In this document: piece after piece, positions 52,089 to 62,066 of the stretch
Position numbering within the stretch: position 1 is the stretch's first letter
Layout of the letters: each line of letters starts with the position of its first letter
Source: Acinetobacter lactucae
GTDB lineage: Bacteria; Pseudomonadota; Gammaproteobacteria; Pseudomonadales; Moraxellaceae
Assembly (NCBI RefSeq): GCF_001605885.1
Contig: NZ_LRPE01000009.1
Coordinates: 62,001 to 126,000, forward strand
Length of the DNA stretch: 64,000 nucleotides
Direction: 5' to 3'
Notes under the pieces: generated by a model
Told to the model about the DNA's origin: nothing
Database searches by the model: none
The model's input: the letters and a program-made list of their open reading frames with translations, nothing else
Translations under genes and position numbers: made by a program

Positions 52089-52883
52089 TTAGAACACTTT
52101 TTTAACTGAGACAGTAAATGTCGAATCAATCGGGTTTGAAATGGGTGCATCGGGTTCACCATTACTATACTTCTTATAGAACCCATCTTTATCCCAAGCT
52201 TTGGTATAGGCTAAGCCAGTAGTCCAGCCATCACCTAAATCTTTAATCAGCTCGACTTTCATATCTTGGAAATTAGCTTCCGAGAAATTTTTAATTTTTT
52301 CATAGCCATAGTGAGCACCAAAAGTCCAAGACTCATTAATAGGCTGAGTAAAAGTTAGATCTAAATAAGTTGTTCCTCGTGAACGTTTACCTGCTGGGCC
52401 ACCCATCGTATCGGAGTTATAGCCTGCATAATCTGGGGTATAGGTAATATAATATTTAAGAGTCAAAGGTCCATAACCAATTTGAGGCACAATTTCGCCA
52501 TAGTTATAACTGGTACTCCCAGTTTCAGGCGTGCTTTCAGCTCCCGGATAGTAATAATAAAAAACCGTCATTCCAGCCGAAAACTTATCGAAAGTTTTGA
52601 TATAACCTGCATAAACATCCCACTCAACTGAAGCATCTCGCAAATAGTTAGAACTTACATTCGATGCCCAAGTTCCCACAAATAATCCATTCGGATTTGC
52701 ATAATCTAGACCAATTTGTAATGCAGGCTTGCCCCAAGTTTGTTGAAAACCACGTGAAATGTATTGGCTAGCAAAAGTAATATTCGCACTATACGGAGAA
52801 ATTTTTTCTTGTTCATTTAATTGTTCAGCATGTACAACACCAGTAGACATAATAAGTGAAGCTATCCCTAAAATTTTTCTCAT
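52089..52883 (-). CDS. TorF family putative outer-membrane porin
   Basis: A 264-residue predicted beta-barrel with signal peptide MRKILGIASLIMSTGVVHA and C-terminal VKKVF ending in Phe. Tyr-rich strands (YVFYYYYPGAE-like) and a DLGDGWTTGLAYTKAWDKDG stretch match the TorF/TIGR02001 group, as does its paralogue at 769-1488. It is adjacent to the pentonate cluster and to catM, and may admit small acids. No GntR-type operator is seen in front of it, so co-regulation with the pentonate genes is not shown. Confidence 0.75.
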   Translation of the reverse strand: MRKILGIASLIMSTGVVHAEQLNEQEKISPYSANITFASQYISRGFQQTWGKPALQIGLDYANPNGLFVGTWASNVSSNYLRDASVEWDVYAGYIKTFDKFSAGMTVFYYYYPGAESTPETGSTSYNYGEIVPQIGYGPLTLKYYITYTPDYAGYNSDTMGGPAGKRSRGTTYLDLTFTQPINESWTFGAHYGYEKIKNFSEANFQDMKVELIKDLGDGWTTGLAYTKAWDKDGFYKKYSNGEPDAPISNPIDSTFTVSVKKVF

Positions 52884-52964
52884 TCCATAATTCCTTTTAC
52901 ATATTACCTATAGGTTTAAAGTTTTAAAATAACATGATAATTCAATTTAAAACGTATTAAAAAG

Positions 52965-53898
<934 letters not shown>

Positions 53899-53979
53899 CT
53901 TAAAATACCGTTCTATATCTATTTTAGGCTATTACATTCTTCTATGGTATGTAAACAAGTTTGAAATAGTTGAAACTTC

Positions 53980-55086
53980 ATGTATAGAACCATAGAAACC
54001 ATACTTGTGGATATTCCAACTATCCGTCCTCACCAGTTGTCTGTGACTACCATGCGCACTCAGACTTTGGTGCTCGTTAAAATTACGACCACGGATGGTA
54101 TTGTAGGTTGGGGTGAAGCGACCACCATTGGTGGACTGAACTATGGTGAAGAAAGTCCTGAAAGTGTCAAAGCCAATATTGATACTTACTTTGCACCATT
54201 ACTCGCATCAGTTAAAGATTTAAATGTTGCTCAAACACTAAAACTGATTCGTAAGAATATTAATGGTAACCGTTTCGCGAAATGTGCCATTCAGACTGCC
54301 CTACTTGATATTCAGGCAAAACGTTTAGGCGTGCCGTTAAGTGAAGTTTTAGGTGGCCGTTTGCGTAATAGTTTACCTGTACTTTGGACGCTCGCGTCTG
54401 GCGACACAGAAAAAGATATTGCTGAAGCTCGAAAAATGATTGAGCTAAAACGTCATAACACGTTCAAACTCAAAATCGGCTCACGCCCTTTGCAACACGA
54501 TGTTGATCATGTGATTGCAATTAAAAAAGCATTAGGTGCAGATATTAGTGTACGTGTCGATGTAAATCGTGCATGGTCAGAGCTGGAATGTATTCAAGGT
54601 ATTCAACAGCTACAAGATGGCGGAATTGATTTAATTGAACAGCCTTGCGCTATTCAAAATACTGAAGCACTTGCTCGTTTAACGCGTCGTTTTGATGTCG
54701 CAATCATGGCAGATGAAGCTTTAACTGGCCCTGACAGCGCATACCGTATTGCAAAAAGTCATGGTGCAGATGTATTTGCGGTGAAGATTGAACAATCTGG
54801 TGGTCTGATCGAAGCATGTGAAGTTGCCAAGATTGCAGGCTTAGCTGGAATCGATCTTTATGGCGGTACTATGCTTGAAGGGCCTGTAGGTAGCATGGCT
54901 TCTGCTCATGCATTTGCAACCTTTGAAACATTAGCGTTTGGTACTGAATTATTTGGTCCGCTATTACTTACCGAAGAAATTTTGAAAGAACCGCTACGTT
55001 ACGAAAACTTTGAATTGCACTTGCCAACGGCACCAGGCTTAGGCATTGAAATTGATGAAGATAAAGTTGAAAAGTTACGTCGTTAA
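53980..55086 (+). CDS. catB: muconate cycloisomerase
   Basis: A 368-residue enolase-superfamily enzyme that turns cis,cis-muconate into muconolactone. The catalytic lysines are in FKLKIGS, metal ligands in VDVNRAW (Asp), IEQPC (Glu) and MADEAL (Glu/Asp), and the second lysine in VKIEQSGG. Length is standard. First gene of the cat operon, divergent from catM. The ribosome site is weak. Acts in the cytoplasm in the ortho-cleavage (beta-ketoadipate) pathway. Confidence 0.97.
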   Translation: MYRTIETILVDIPTIRPHQLSVTTMRTQTLVLVKITTTDGIVGWGEATTIGGLNYGEESPESVKANIDTYFAPLLASVKDLNVAQTLKLIRKNINGNRFAKCAIQTALLDIQAKRLGVPLSEVLGGRLRNSLPVLWTLASGDTEKDIAEARKMIELKRHNTFKLKIGSRPLQHDVDHVIAIKKALGADISVRVDVNRAWSELECIQGIQQLQDGGIDLIEQPCAIQNTEALARLTRRFDVAIMADEALTGPDSAYRIAKSHGADVFAVKIEQSGGLIEACEVAKIAGLAGIDLYGGTMLEGPVGSMASAHAFATFETLAFGTELFGPLLLTEEILKEPLRYENFELHLPTAPGLGIEIDEDKVEKLRR

Positions 55087-55109
55087 GGCAACAGGATAAG
55101 GAGTTTCTC

Positions 55110-55400
55110 ATGTTATTTCATGTACGTATGGATGTGCATATTCCACTTGATATGTCAGCCGACAAAGCGAATGAAATTAAAGCCGTTGAAAAGGCTTATT
55201 CGCAAGACTTACAACGTCAAGGTAAATGGCGCCACATCTGGCGAGTTACAGGCCAGTACTCAAACATCAGTATTTTTGATGTCGAGAGCAATGAAGAATT
55301 GCATAACATTTTACAGGGTTTGCCACTTTATCCTTACATGGATATCGAAGTGATGGCGCTTAATCGTCACCCTTCATCTGTTCGTGATGATGATTCGTAA
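55110..55400 (+). CDS. catC: muconolactone delta-isomerase
   Basis: A 96-residue CatC-type isomerase (MLFHVRMDVHIPLDM at the start, GKWRHIWRVTGQYSNISIFDV in the middle). It converts muconolactone to 3-oxoadipate enol-lactone, forming a decamer in known relatives. It is 23 bp after catB with a strong AAGGAG site. Confidence 0.97.
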   Translation: MLFHVRMDVHIPLDMSADKANEIKAVEKAYSQDLQRQGKWRHIWRVTGQYSNISIFDVESNEELHNILQGLPLYPYMDIEVMALNRHPSSVRDDDS

Positions 55401-55562
55401 TCCAAAAGAATTTTTTAAATGTGATTTCTGAAGTCTATTTAAAAACTAAGCATATTTTATTCAGAAGGTAACAAGGAACGTGGTAGCAACTATTCGCTAG
55501 CAAAATAAAATGCCCGCAAGGCTGCCACCCAAAACCGTATTGCATACTTAAGGAGTTTTAGT

Positions 55563-56483
55563 ATGAACCGTCAACAAATTGATGCGCTTGTAAAACAAAT
55601 GAATGTCGACACTGCAAAAGGCGAAGTTGATGCACGTGTTCAACAAATCGTAGTGCGCCTTCTCGGGGATTTATTTCAAGCCATCGAAGACTTAGACATC
55701 CAACCTTCAGAAGTATGGAAAGGTCTGGAATATTTTACCGATGCTGGTCAAGCCAATGAACTTGGTCTTTTAGCAGCTGGCTTAGGTCTAGAGCACTATC
55801 TTGATTTACGTGCAGATGAAGCTGATGCAAAAGCTGGTGTTACGGGTGGCACACCTCGTACCATCGAAGGTCCACTTTACGTAGCAGGTGCGCCTGAATC
55901 TGTTGGTTTTGCGCGTATGGATGATGGTACTGAAACAGGCAAAATCGATACCTTAATTATTGAAGGTACTGTGACCGATACTGATGGCAATATCATTGAA
56001 AATGCTAAAGTTGAAGTTTGGCATGCCAACAGTTTGGGTAACTACTCATTCTTTGATAAGTCTCAATCTGACTTCAACTTACGCCGTAGTATTTTGACTG
56101 ATGCTGATGGTAAATATGTTGCATTAACGACTATGCCTGTAGGTTATGGTTGCCCTCCTGAAGGCACGACTCAAGCTCTACTTAACAAGTTAGGCCGTCA
56201 TGGTAATCGTCCATCTCACGTTCACTATTTTGTTTCTGCACCGGGTTACCGCAAACTTACAACTCAATTCAACATTGAGGGTGATGAGTACCTATGGGAC
56301 GACTTTGCCTTCGCTACTCGTGACGGTTTAGTGGCAACAGCAGTTGATGTAACAGACCCAGCTGAAATTCAACGCCGTGGTTTAGATCACGCTTTCAAAC
56401 ACATCACTTTTAACATTGAACTTGTTAAAGATGTTGATGCTGCACCTTCAACTGAGGTTGAACGTCGTCGTGCTAGTGCTTAA
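55563..56483 (+). CDS. catA: catechol 1,2-dioxygenase
   Basis: A 306-residue intradiol dioxygenase with an N-terminal helical linker domain (1-100) and the catalytic beta-sandwich. Iron ligands are in the YVAGAPES region and MPVGYGCPPEG (Tyr) and in RPSHVHYFVS (two His). It cleaves catechol to cis,cis-muconate with Fe(III). Its place after catBC and before catIJ means the whole pathway from catechol is in one run. AAGGAG precedes the start; a 162-bp gap without hairpin separates it from catC. Confidence 0.97.
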   Translation: MNRQQIDALVKQMNVDTAKGEVDARVQQIVVRLLGDLFQAIEDLDIQPSEVWKGLEYFTDAGQANELGLLAAGLGLEHYLDLRADEADAKAGVTGGTPRTIEGPLYVAGAPESVGFARMDDGTETGKIDTLIIEGTVTDTDGNIIENAKVEVWHANSLGNYSFFDKSQSDFNLRRSILTDADGKYVALTTMPVGYGCPPEGTTQALLNKLGRHGNRPSHVHYFVSAPGYRKLTTQFNIEGDEYLWDDFAFATRDGLVATAVDVTDPAEIQRRGLDHAFKHITFNIELVKDVDAAPSTEVERRRASA

Positions 56484-56618
56484 TTGAAAGTATATGTGAG
56501 TTAAAAGTTCGCTTTTGACTCACAGCACCTATTCCATTTATTACTACCATTAGGAATTTTAAATAAATTTTTAGCGGTAGTAATACATCACGTTACCTCA
56601 TGCTCTAAGGTTTCTCAC

Positions 56619-57290
56619 ATGATTGACAAAAGTAAGTCCTCACTAAGCGAGGCACTCTCGCAGATTAAAGATGGTGCAACCATTCTGATTGGTGGTTTTG
56701 GTACCGCAGGACAACCCGCTGAACTCATTGACGGACTGATTGAACTGGGTGTTAAAGACCTGACCATTGTCAGCAACAATGCCGGTAATGGCGATTATGG
56801 TCTGGCGAAACTGCTTAAAGCCGGCTCAGTTAAAAAAGTAATTTGTTCTTTTCCACGTCAGGCAGACTCTTATGTGTTTGATGAACTGTACCGTGCCGGA
56901 AAAGTTGAACTTGAAGTCGTACCACAAGGTAATCTGGCTTGCCGTATACAGGCAGCAGGTATGGGATTAGGCGCTGTGTTTACCCCAACAGGCTTTGGAA
57001 CACTTTTAGCTGAAGGCAAAGAAACCCGTGAGATTGATGGCAAAGATTACGTACTCGAATATCCAATTAAAGCTGACTTTGCCTTGATTAAAGCTTACAA
57101 GGGCGACCGTTGGGGCAATCTGGTTTACCGTAAATCTGCACGTAACTTTGGCCCGATCATGGCGATGGCTGCTGATGTCACCATTGCTCAGGTTTCTGAG
57201 GTGGTTGAACTCGGTGGTTTAGACCCTGAGCACATCATCACCCCAGGTATCTTTGTACAGCACGTTGTACAAGTACAGCCCGCACAGTAA
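56619..57290 (+). CDS. catI: 3-oxoadipate CoA-transferase, subunit A
   Basis: A 223-residue alpha subunit of the CoA-transferase that moves CoA from succinyl-CoA to 3-oxoadipate. The GGFGTAGQPAELI motif near 21-33 is the CoA-transferase signature 1, and TIVSNNAGNGDYGLAKLL follows. It works as a heteromer with the product of the gene 18 bp downstream. Named catI by position in the cat operon; pcaI is the paralogue name. Confidence 0.95.
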   Translation: MIDKSKSSLSEALSQIKDGATILIGGFGTAGQPAELIDGLIELGVKDLTIVSNNAGNGDYGLAKLLKAGSVKKVICSFPRQADSYVFDELYRAGKVELEVVPQGNLACRIQAAGMGLGAVFTPTGFGTLLAEGKETREIDGKDYVLEYPIKADFALIKAYKGDRWGNLVYRKSARNFGPIMAMAADVTIAQVSEVVELGGLDPEHIITPGIFVQHVVQVQPAQ

Positions 57291-57308
57291 GCAATAAGGA
57301 GAAATAAC

Positions 57309-57959
57309 ATGAGCTACCAGAAACTCAGCCGTGACCAGATTGCAAAACGTGTGGCACAAGATATTCCAGATGGCGCCTATGTGAACTTGGGTATTGGTTT
57401 ACCAACCAAGATTGCAAGCTATTTACCTAACGACAAAGATATTTTCCTTCATTCTGAAAATGGCCTGTTGGCTTTTGGCCCACCGCCAGCAGCAGGTGAA
57501 GAAGACCCAGAACTGATTAATGCGGGTAAAGAGTTTGTGACCATGCTTGAAGGCGGCAGCTTTTTTCACCATGGTGACTCATTTGCCATGATGCGTGGAG
57601 GTCACCTTGATATTGCAGTGCTTGGTGCCTTTCAGGTTGCAGCAAATGGTGACTTGGCGAACTGGCACACCGGTGCACCGGATGCGATTCCTGCGGTGGG
57701 TGGTGCGATGGATTTAGCGGTTGGTGCTAAAAAAGTATTTATCACTACCGACCATGTGACCAAGCAAGGTGAACCGAAGATTGTGGCTGAGCTCACTTAC
57801 CCAGTTACGGGTAAGCAATGTGTTGACCGTATTTACACTGACCTGTGTGTAATAGATGTGACTAAAGATGGTTTAAAAGTGATTGAGAAAGTGGAAGGTC
57901 TTAGCTTTGAAGAGTTACAAGCTTTAACGGGTGCAACTTTGTTTGATGCAACGAATTAA
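57309..57959 (+). CDS. catJ: 3-oxoadipate CoA-transferase, subunit B
   Basis: A 216-residue beta subunit carrying the catalytic Glu50 in LHSENGLLAFGPPP, where the covalent glutamyl-CoA forms. AAGGAG precedes the ATG. It ends 503 bp before catF, a gap that is mostly filled by an inserted repeat. Confidence 0.95.
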   Translation: MSYQKLSRDQIAKRVAQDIPDGAYVNLGIGLPTKIASYLPNDKDIFLHSENGLLAFGPPPAAGEEDPELINAGKEFVTMLEGGSFFHHGDSFAMMRGGHLDIAVLGAFQVAANGDLANWHTGAPDAIPAVGGAMDLAVGAKKVFITTDHVTKQGEPKIVAELTYPVTGKQCVDRIYTDLCVIDVTKDGLKVIEKVEGLSFEELQALTGATLFDATN

Positions 57960-58462
57960 GTCTCTAAATTGATTGAGTATGGCAGCTAATCAATAGCGCC
58001 ACAGCCTATAAATGATGGTGATATTCAAAGGCCCTTTGTATAGGCAATACCTTACTTTTTAAGGATAAAAAGTAACAAAAATCCTTTGTTACTCAGACAC
58101 AACATCCCTGTTGTGCTGAGCAACGAGGCGACATCCATGTCGCCAACGCGAAACATTGAATGGAACTCTTTGAATACGTTTCTTGCTTATTAATTTGGAT
58201 TTTACCGTAATTCGCTATTGTGACAGGCGACATGGATGTCGCCCGTTGGACAGGGAGGCAAGGAAGCCTCCTCTGTTCAACAAAGGTTTTTGGTTACTTT
58301 TTTAAAAAAGTGACAAGAATTAGCTACTGGCATTTGACTCAACACGATAAGACTCTGTCATGACTACTTTTAACTTAGTAACCATGATGATCGCCAGCAA
58401 ACTCTGGAAAAGCCTAACTATGTGGCAATGACAGCAATAGATATCAAAATGGAAATGTAAGA
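57960..58462. other. 503-bp gap within the cat operon
   Basis: It contains a 266-bp twin-arm repeat (58051-58316) and non-coding flanks. No gene is seen. The catF ribosome site is a weak purine stretch near 58449-58458. Confidence 0.6.
58051..58316. repeat. twin-arm palindromic repeat element inserted between catJ and catF
   Basis: Two arms in inverted orientation surround a short centre. The outer ends are TTACTTTTT hairpins (58052-58074 and 58294-58314). Inward, CCTTTGTT is followed by a small stem-loop in each arm (CTCAG...CACAACA / TGTTGTG...CTGAG on the left, GAGGC / GCCTC on the right), then CAACGAGGCGACATCC-type sequence. GGCGACATCCATGTCGCC at 58127-58144 is the exact reverse complement of 58226-58243. 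It carries no gene and looks like a MITE-like intergenic repeat of the kind reported in Acinetobacter (craTA, name from memory). Confidence 0.8.
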
Positions 58463-59677
58463 ATGAAAAACGCTTATATCATCGATGCCATCCGTACCCC
58501 ATTTGGCCGTTATGCCGGTGGTCTTGCACCTGTCCGTGCCGATGACCTTGGCGCGGTGCCAATTAAGGCGTTCATGCAGCGTAATCCGAATGTAGATTGG
58601 GAACAGGTCGATGATGTGATCTATGGCTGTGCCAATCAAGCCGGTGAAGATAACCGTAACGTTGGCCGTATGTCAGCACTGCTTGCAGGTTTACCGTATC
58701 AAGTGCCGGCAACCACCATTAACCGTTTGTGCGGTTCTTCACTCGATGCGATTGCCATTGCTGCCCGTGCTATTAAAGCCGGTGAAGCAAACTTGGTGAT
58801 TGCAGGCGGTGTGGAAAGCATGAGCCGTGCACCCTATGTGATGGGTAAGTCAGACAGTGCCTTTGGCCGTAGCCAGAAGATCGAAGACACTACCATGGGA
58901 TGGCGCTTCATTAACCCAAAACTTAAAGAATTGTATGGTGTAGACACCATGCCCCAGACTGCCGAAAACGTGGCTGAACAGTTTAACGTGAATCGTGCAG
59001 ATCAGGACCAGTTTGCCTTGGTGAGCCAACAACGCACCGCAAGCGCGCAAGCCAAAGGCTTTTTTTCTAAAGAAATCGTGGCAGTTGAAATCCCTCAGCG
59101 TAAGGGCGATGCTGTTGTGATTGATACTGATGAGCATCCTCGTGCATCAACCACGCTTGAAGGTTTAAGCAAACTTAAACCTGTTGTGAAAGCAGATGGC
59201 ACAGTAACAGCAGGCAATGCTTCAGGTATTAACGATGGTGCAGCAGCTCTACTGATTGCTTCTGATGAGGCTGTTCAAGCTTACAACCTCAAACCACGCG
59301 CCAAGATCATTGCTTCAACAGCAGTGGGTGTAGAACCACGCATTATGGGTTTTGCTCCGGCACCAGCGATTAAGAAATTACTTAAACAAGCCAACCTGAC
59401 TTTAGATCAGATGGATGTGATTGAGCTGAATGAAGCCTTTGCTGCACAGGCTTTGGCCGTCACCCGTGATTTAGGTTTACCAGATGATTCTGACAAAGTG
59501 AATCCGAACGGTGGTGCGATTGCACTGGGTCATCCGCTTGGTGCATCAGGTGCACGCCTAGTCACCACAGCCTTAAATCAGCTTGAGCAAACAGGCAGCC
59601 GTTATGCCTTGTGTTCAATGTGTATTGGTGTAGGCCAAGGCATTGCATTGATTATTGAACGTGTTGAAGCACTTTAA
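58463..59677 (+). CDS. catF: 3-oxoadipyl-CoA thiolase
   Basis: A 404-residue thiolase with Cys90 (NRLCGSS), His in [10 protein letters not shown] and Cys in SMCIGVGQG. It splits 3-oxoadipyl-CoA to succinyl-CoA and acetyl-CoA, the last step of the beta-ketoadipate pathway. Position in the cat operon gives the symbol; it is pcaF-like in sequence. Compare the pathway-unassigned thiolase at 1622-2806, which has GHPYG. It ends 10 bp before catD. Confidence 0.95.
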   Translation: MKNAYIIDAIRTPFGRYAGGLAPVRADDLGAVPIKAFMQRNPNVDWEQVDDVIYGCANQAGEDNRNVGRMSALLAGLPYQVPATTINRLCGSSLDAIAIAARAIKAGEANLVIAGGVESMSRAPYVMGKSDSAFGRSQKIEDTTMGWRFINPKLKELYGVDTMPQTAENVAEQFNVNRADQDQFALVSQQRTASAQAKGFFSKEIVAVEIPQRKGDAVVIDTDEHPRASTTLEGLSKLKPVVKADGTVTAGNASGINDGAAALLIASDEAVQAYNLKPRAKIIASTAVGVEPRIMGFAPAPAIKKLLKQANLTLDQMDVIELNEAFAAQALAVTRDLGLPDDSDKVNPNGGAIALGHPLGASGARLVTTALNQLEQTGSRYALCSMCIGVGQGIALIIERVEAL

Positions 59678-59687
59678 GGAGAAACAA

Positions 59688-60467
59688 ATGCCATCTTTTC
59701 AATCTGCCGATGCACAAATTAACTATCAAACCTTTGGTGAGCCATCGTCCCCTGCTCTGGTGTTTTCCAATTCGTTGGGCACAAATTATGGCATGTGGCA
59801 AAAACAGTTTAATGAATTAAAAGATCAGTTTTTTGTGATCTGCTATGACACTCGTGGTCACGGTTCATCATCCACACCTGACGGCCCATACACTGTAGAG
59901 CAATTAGGTGAAGATGTTGTACGTTTACTTGATCATCTAAATATTACTAAAGCTGCTTTTTGTGGTATTTCAATGGGCGGTTTAACTGGGCAATGGCTTG
60001 CAATTCACTACCCTGACCGCTTTAGTCATGTGGTTGTGGCAAATACTGCCGCTAAAATTGGACAAGAACAAGCATGGCTTGACCGTGCAAAATTAGTACG
60101 TGAGCAAGGTTTACAACCAATCGCAGCTACAGCAGCTTCGCGATGGTTTACAGATCCCTTTATCCAAAGTCATCCTTCAATTGTCAACAACCTGTGTAAC
60201 GACTTAAGTGCTGGCAGCGCAATCGGTTATGCCAATTGTTGTGAGGCTTTGGCTAAAGCGGATGTCCGTGAGCAATTAAAAGACATTAAAATTCCTGTAT
60301 TGGTAATTGCTGGAACTCAAGACCCAGTAACAACCGTTGCAGATGGTGAATTTATGCAGCAACGCATTCCACAAGCAAAACTTGCAGAAATAGATGCTTC
60401 TCATATTTCCAATGCGGAACAGCCAGAAGCTTTTAATAAAATCCTAAGGGACTTTTTACTAAGCTAA
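59688..60467 (+). CDS. catD: 3-oxoadipate enol-lactonase
   Basis: A 259-residue alpha/beta hydrolase. The start at 59688 has AAGGAG at 59676-59681; an upstream in-frame ATG at 59655 lies inside catF and is rejected. The nucleophile is Ser in GISMGG, with Asp in AGTQDPVT and His in DASHIS. It opens 3-oxoadipate enol-lactone to 3-oxoadipate. Last gene of the cat operon, followed by a strong terminator. Confidence 0.95.
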   Translation: MPSFQSADAQINYQTFGEPSSPALVFSNSLGTNYGMWQKQFNELKDQFFVICYDTRGHGSSSTPDGPYTVEQLGEDVVRLLDHLNITKAAFCGISMGGLTGQWLAIHYPDRFSHVVVANTAAKIGQEQAWLDRAKLVREQGLQPIAATAASRWFTDPFIQSHPSIVNNLCNDLSAGSAIGYANCCEALAKADVREQLKDIKIPVLVIAGTQDPVTTVADGEFMQQRIPQAKLAEIDASHISNAEQPEAFNKILRDFLLS

Positions 60468-60487
60468 TTTGAAGTTTAATGATTCAA

Positions 60488-60513
60488 AAAATGGCCTTTA
60501 TAGGCCATTTTTT
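60488..60513. terminator. bidirectional intrinsic terminator of cat operon
   Basis: AAAATGGCC / GGCCATTTT stem with a short loop and flanking A and T runs between the convergent catD and aldehyde dehydrogenase genes. Confidence 0.9.
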
Positions 60514-60535
60514 ATATCTCGTAGAATCTTTGAAC

Positions 60536-62023
60536 TTAATACCGAATCATGACCGATTTCAATTCGGTGTAATCTTCAATAAATGCATCTGAAAACTCTC
60601 TGCCAATTCCTGAAGCTTTCACTCCACCAAATGGAACTGATGGATCTAAGAACGTATGCATATTCACCCATAAAGTACCTGCTTCAATCTTAGGAATTAA
60701 ACGCAAGGCTTTAGATAAGTCATTTGTCCAAATACTTGCAGTTAAGCCAAAGCGCGACTGATTCATCAACTGAATAAGCTCTTCGTCAGTTTCAAATGGC
60801 ATGACACCAACCACTGGACCAAAGGTTTCTTCTGAAAATAAAGGATCATCCGTATTTTTAAAGGAAATTAAAGTCGGCTGTACAAAATAACCAGTCTGAT
60901 CTAAAGCCTCACCACCTGCAATAATCTGGTTGTTGGCTTTTGCCATATCTAAATAATGTTTTACTTTATGAAAATGTGGCTGATTAGAGAGTGGACCAAA
61001 CATACTTCCCTCATCCATGGCCGACCCAATTTTGAAACCAGAGAGTGCTTTAGAGAGTTTTTCCACCAATTCATCGTATTTTGTACGGTGTACAAAAAAC
61101 CGCTCTGGGGATGCACAAACTTGGCCTTGATGCACAAAAGTTGCTTGCAACAAAGTTGGTAAAATCTCATCAATATTTGCATCGGCCAAGATAGCTATCG
61201 CATTTTTACCGCCCAACTCTAGACTTACACGGGTTAAATCGCTGCTCATCGCAAGTTTACCAATCGCAATGCCTGTCGGCACCGAACCTGTAAATGAAAC
61301 TTTCTTAACGAGCGGCGACTCAATTAAATATTGCCCTGTATTGCCCTTACCTGTTACTACATTGATTACACCCGCTGGAATACCTGCTTCAATGGCAAGT
61401 TCAGCTAAACGTAATAAAGATAAGCTGGCAAACTCACTTGGTTTAAGCACAATGGTACAGCCAGTTGTTAAAGCTGAACCAATTTTCCAAACACCAATCA
61501 TCAGTGAAAAATTCCAAGGCACAATCCCTGCAACCACACCAATAGGTTGTCTTAAAGTAAAAGCCGTATATTTCTCACCTTGCATAGAGGGAATAGAGGG
61601 TTGCATGGTTTGACCATTAATTTTAGTTGCCCAACCAGCAAAATATCTTAAGAAAATAACAGATTGTGCGACTTCAAGATGGCGGGAAATATTGATGAGT
61701 TTTCCGGTAGACAATGATTCGAGCTGAGCAAGTTCTTCACCATATTGCTCAATTAAATCTGCCAGCTTGTTCAGTTTAACGCCACGTTCATACGGTGTCG
61801 TTTCAGCCCAAGCATTTTGAAAAGCATGTTCAGCACTTTTGACGGCATTTTTGACATCTTGTTGACTGCCCATACTAATTTGAGCAACCACTTGTTCAGT
61901 CGATGGATTCACAATATCCACTTTATCTAAAAGCTCGGCAGCAACCAGTTTTCCATCAATAAAATGTCCATGTTGACGTGCCATAAATTGCTGTACGCTT
62001 TCTAAAATCTGAACTTCACTCAT
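60536..62023 (-). CDS. aldehyde dehydrogenase family protein (phenylacetaldehyde/betaine-aldehyde type)
   Basis: A 495-residue NAD-dependent aldehyde dehydrogenase. The base Glu is in SLELGGKNAI and the nucleophile Cys in HQGQVCASPERF; FTGSVPTG is the coenzyme loop. Sequence resembles FeaB/PAD and StyD-like enzymes. The GMC alcohol oxidoreductase gene lies 43 bp upstream, so the pair would take an alcohol through its aldehyde to the acid. AGAGGAA precedes the ATG. Confidence 0.9.
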   Translation of the reverse strand: MSEVQILESVQQFMARQHGHFIDGKLVAAELLDKVDIVNPSTEQVVAQISMGSQQDVKNAVKSAEHAFQNAWAETTPYERGVKLNKLADLIEQYGEELAQLESLSTGKLINISRHLEVAQSVIFLRYFAGWATKINGQTMQPSIPSMQGEKYTAFTLRQPIGVVAGIVPWNFSLMIGVWKIGSALTTGCTIVLKPSEFASLSLLRLAELAIEAGIPAGVINVVTGKGNTGQYLIESPLVKKVSFTGSVPTGIAIGKLAMSSDLTRVSLELGGKNAIAILADANIDEILPTLLQATFVHQGQVCASPERFFVHRTKYDELVEKLSKALSGFKIGSAMDEGSMFGPLSNQPHFHKVKHYLDMAKANNQIIAGGEALDQTGYFVQPTLISFKNTDDPLFSEETFGPVVGVMPFETDEELIQLMNQSRFGLTASIWTNDLSKALRLIPKIEAGTLWVNMHTFLDPSVPFGGVKASGIGREFSDAFIEDYTELKSVMIRY

Positions 62024-62066
62024 TTTCTTTTCCTCTTTTCATTTCTAAATATTGATATGACAGCAA

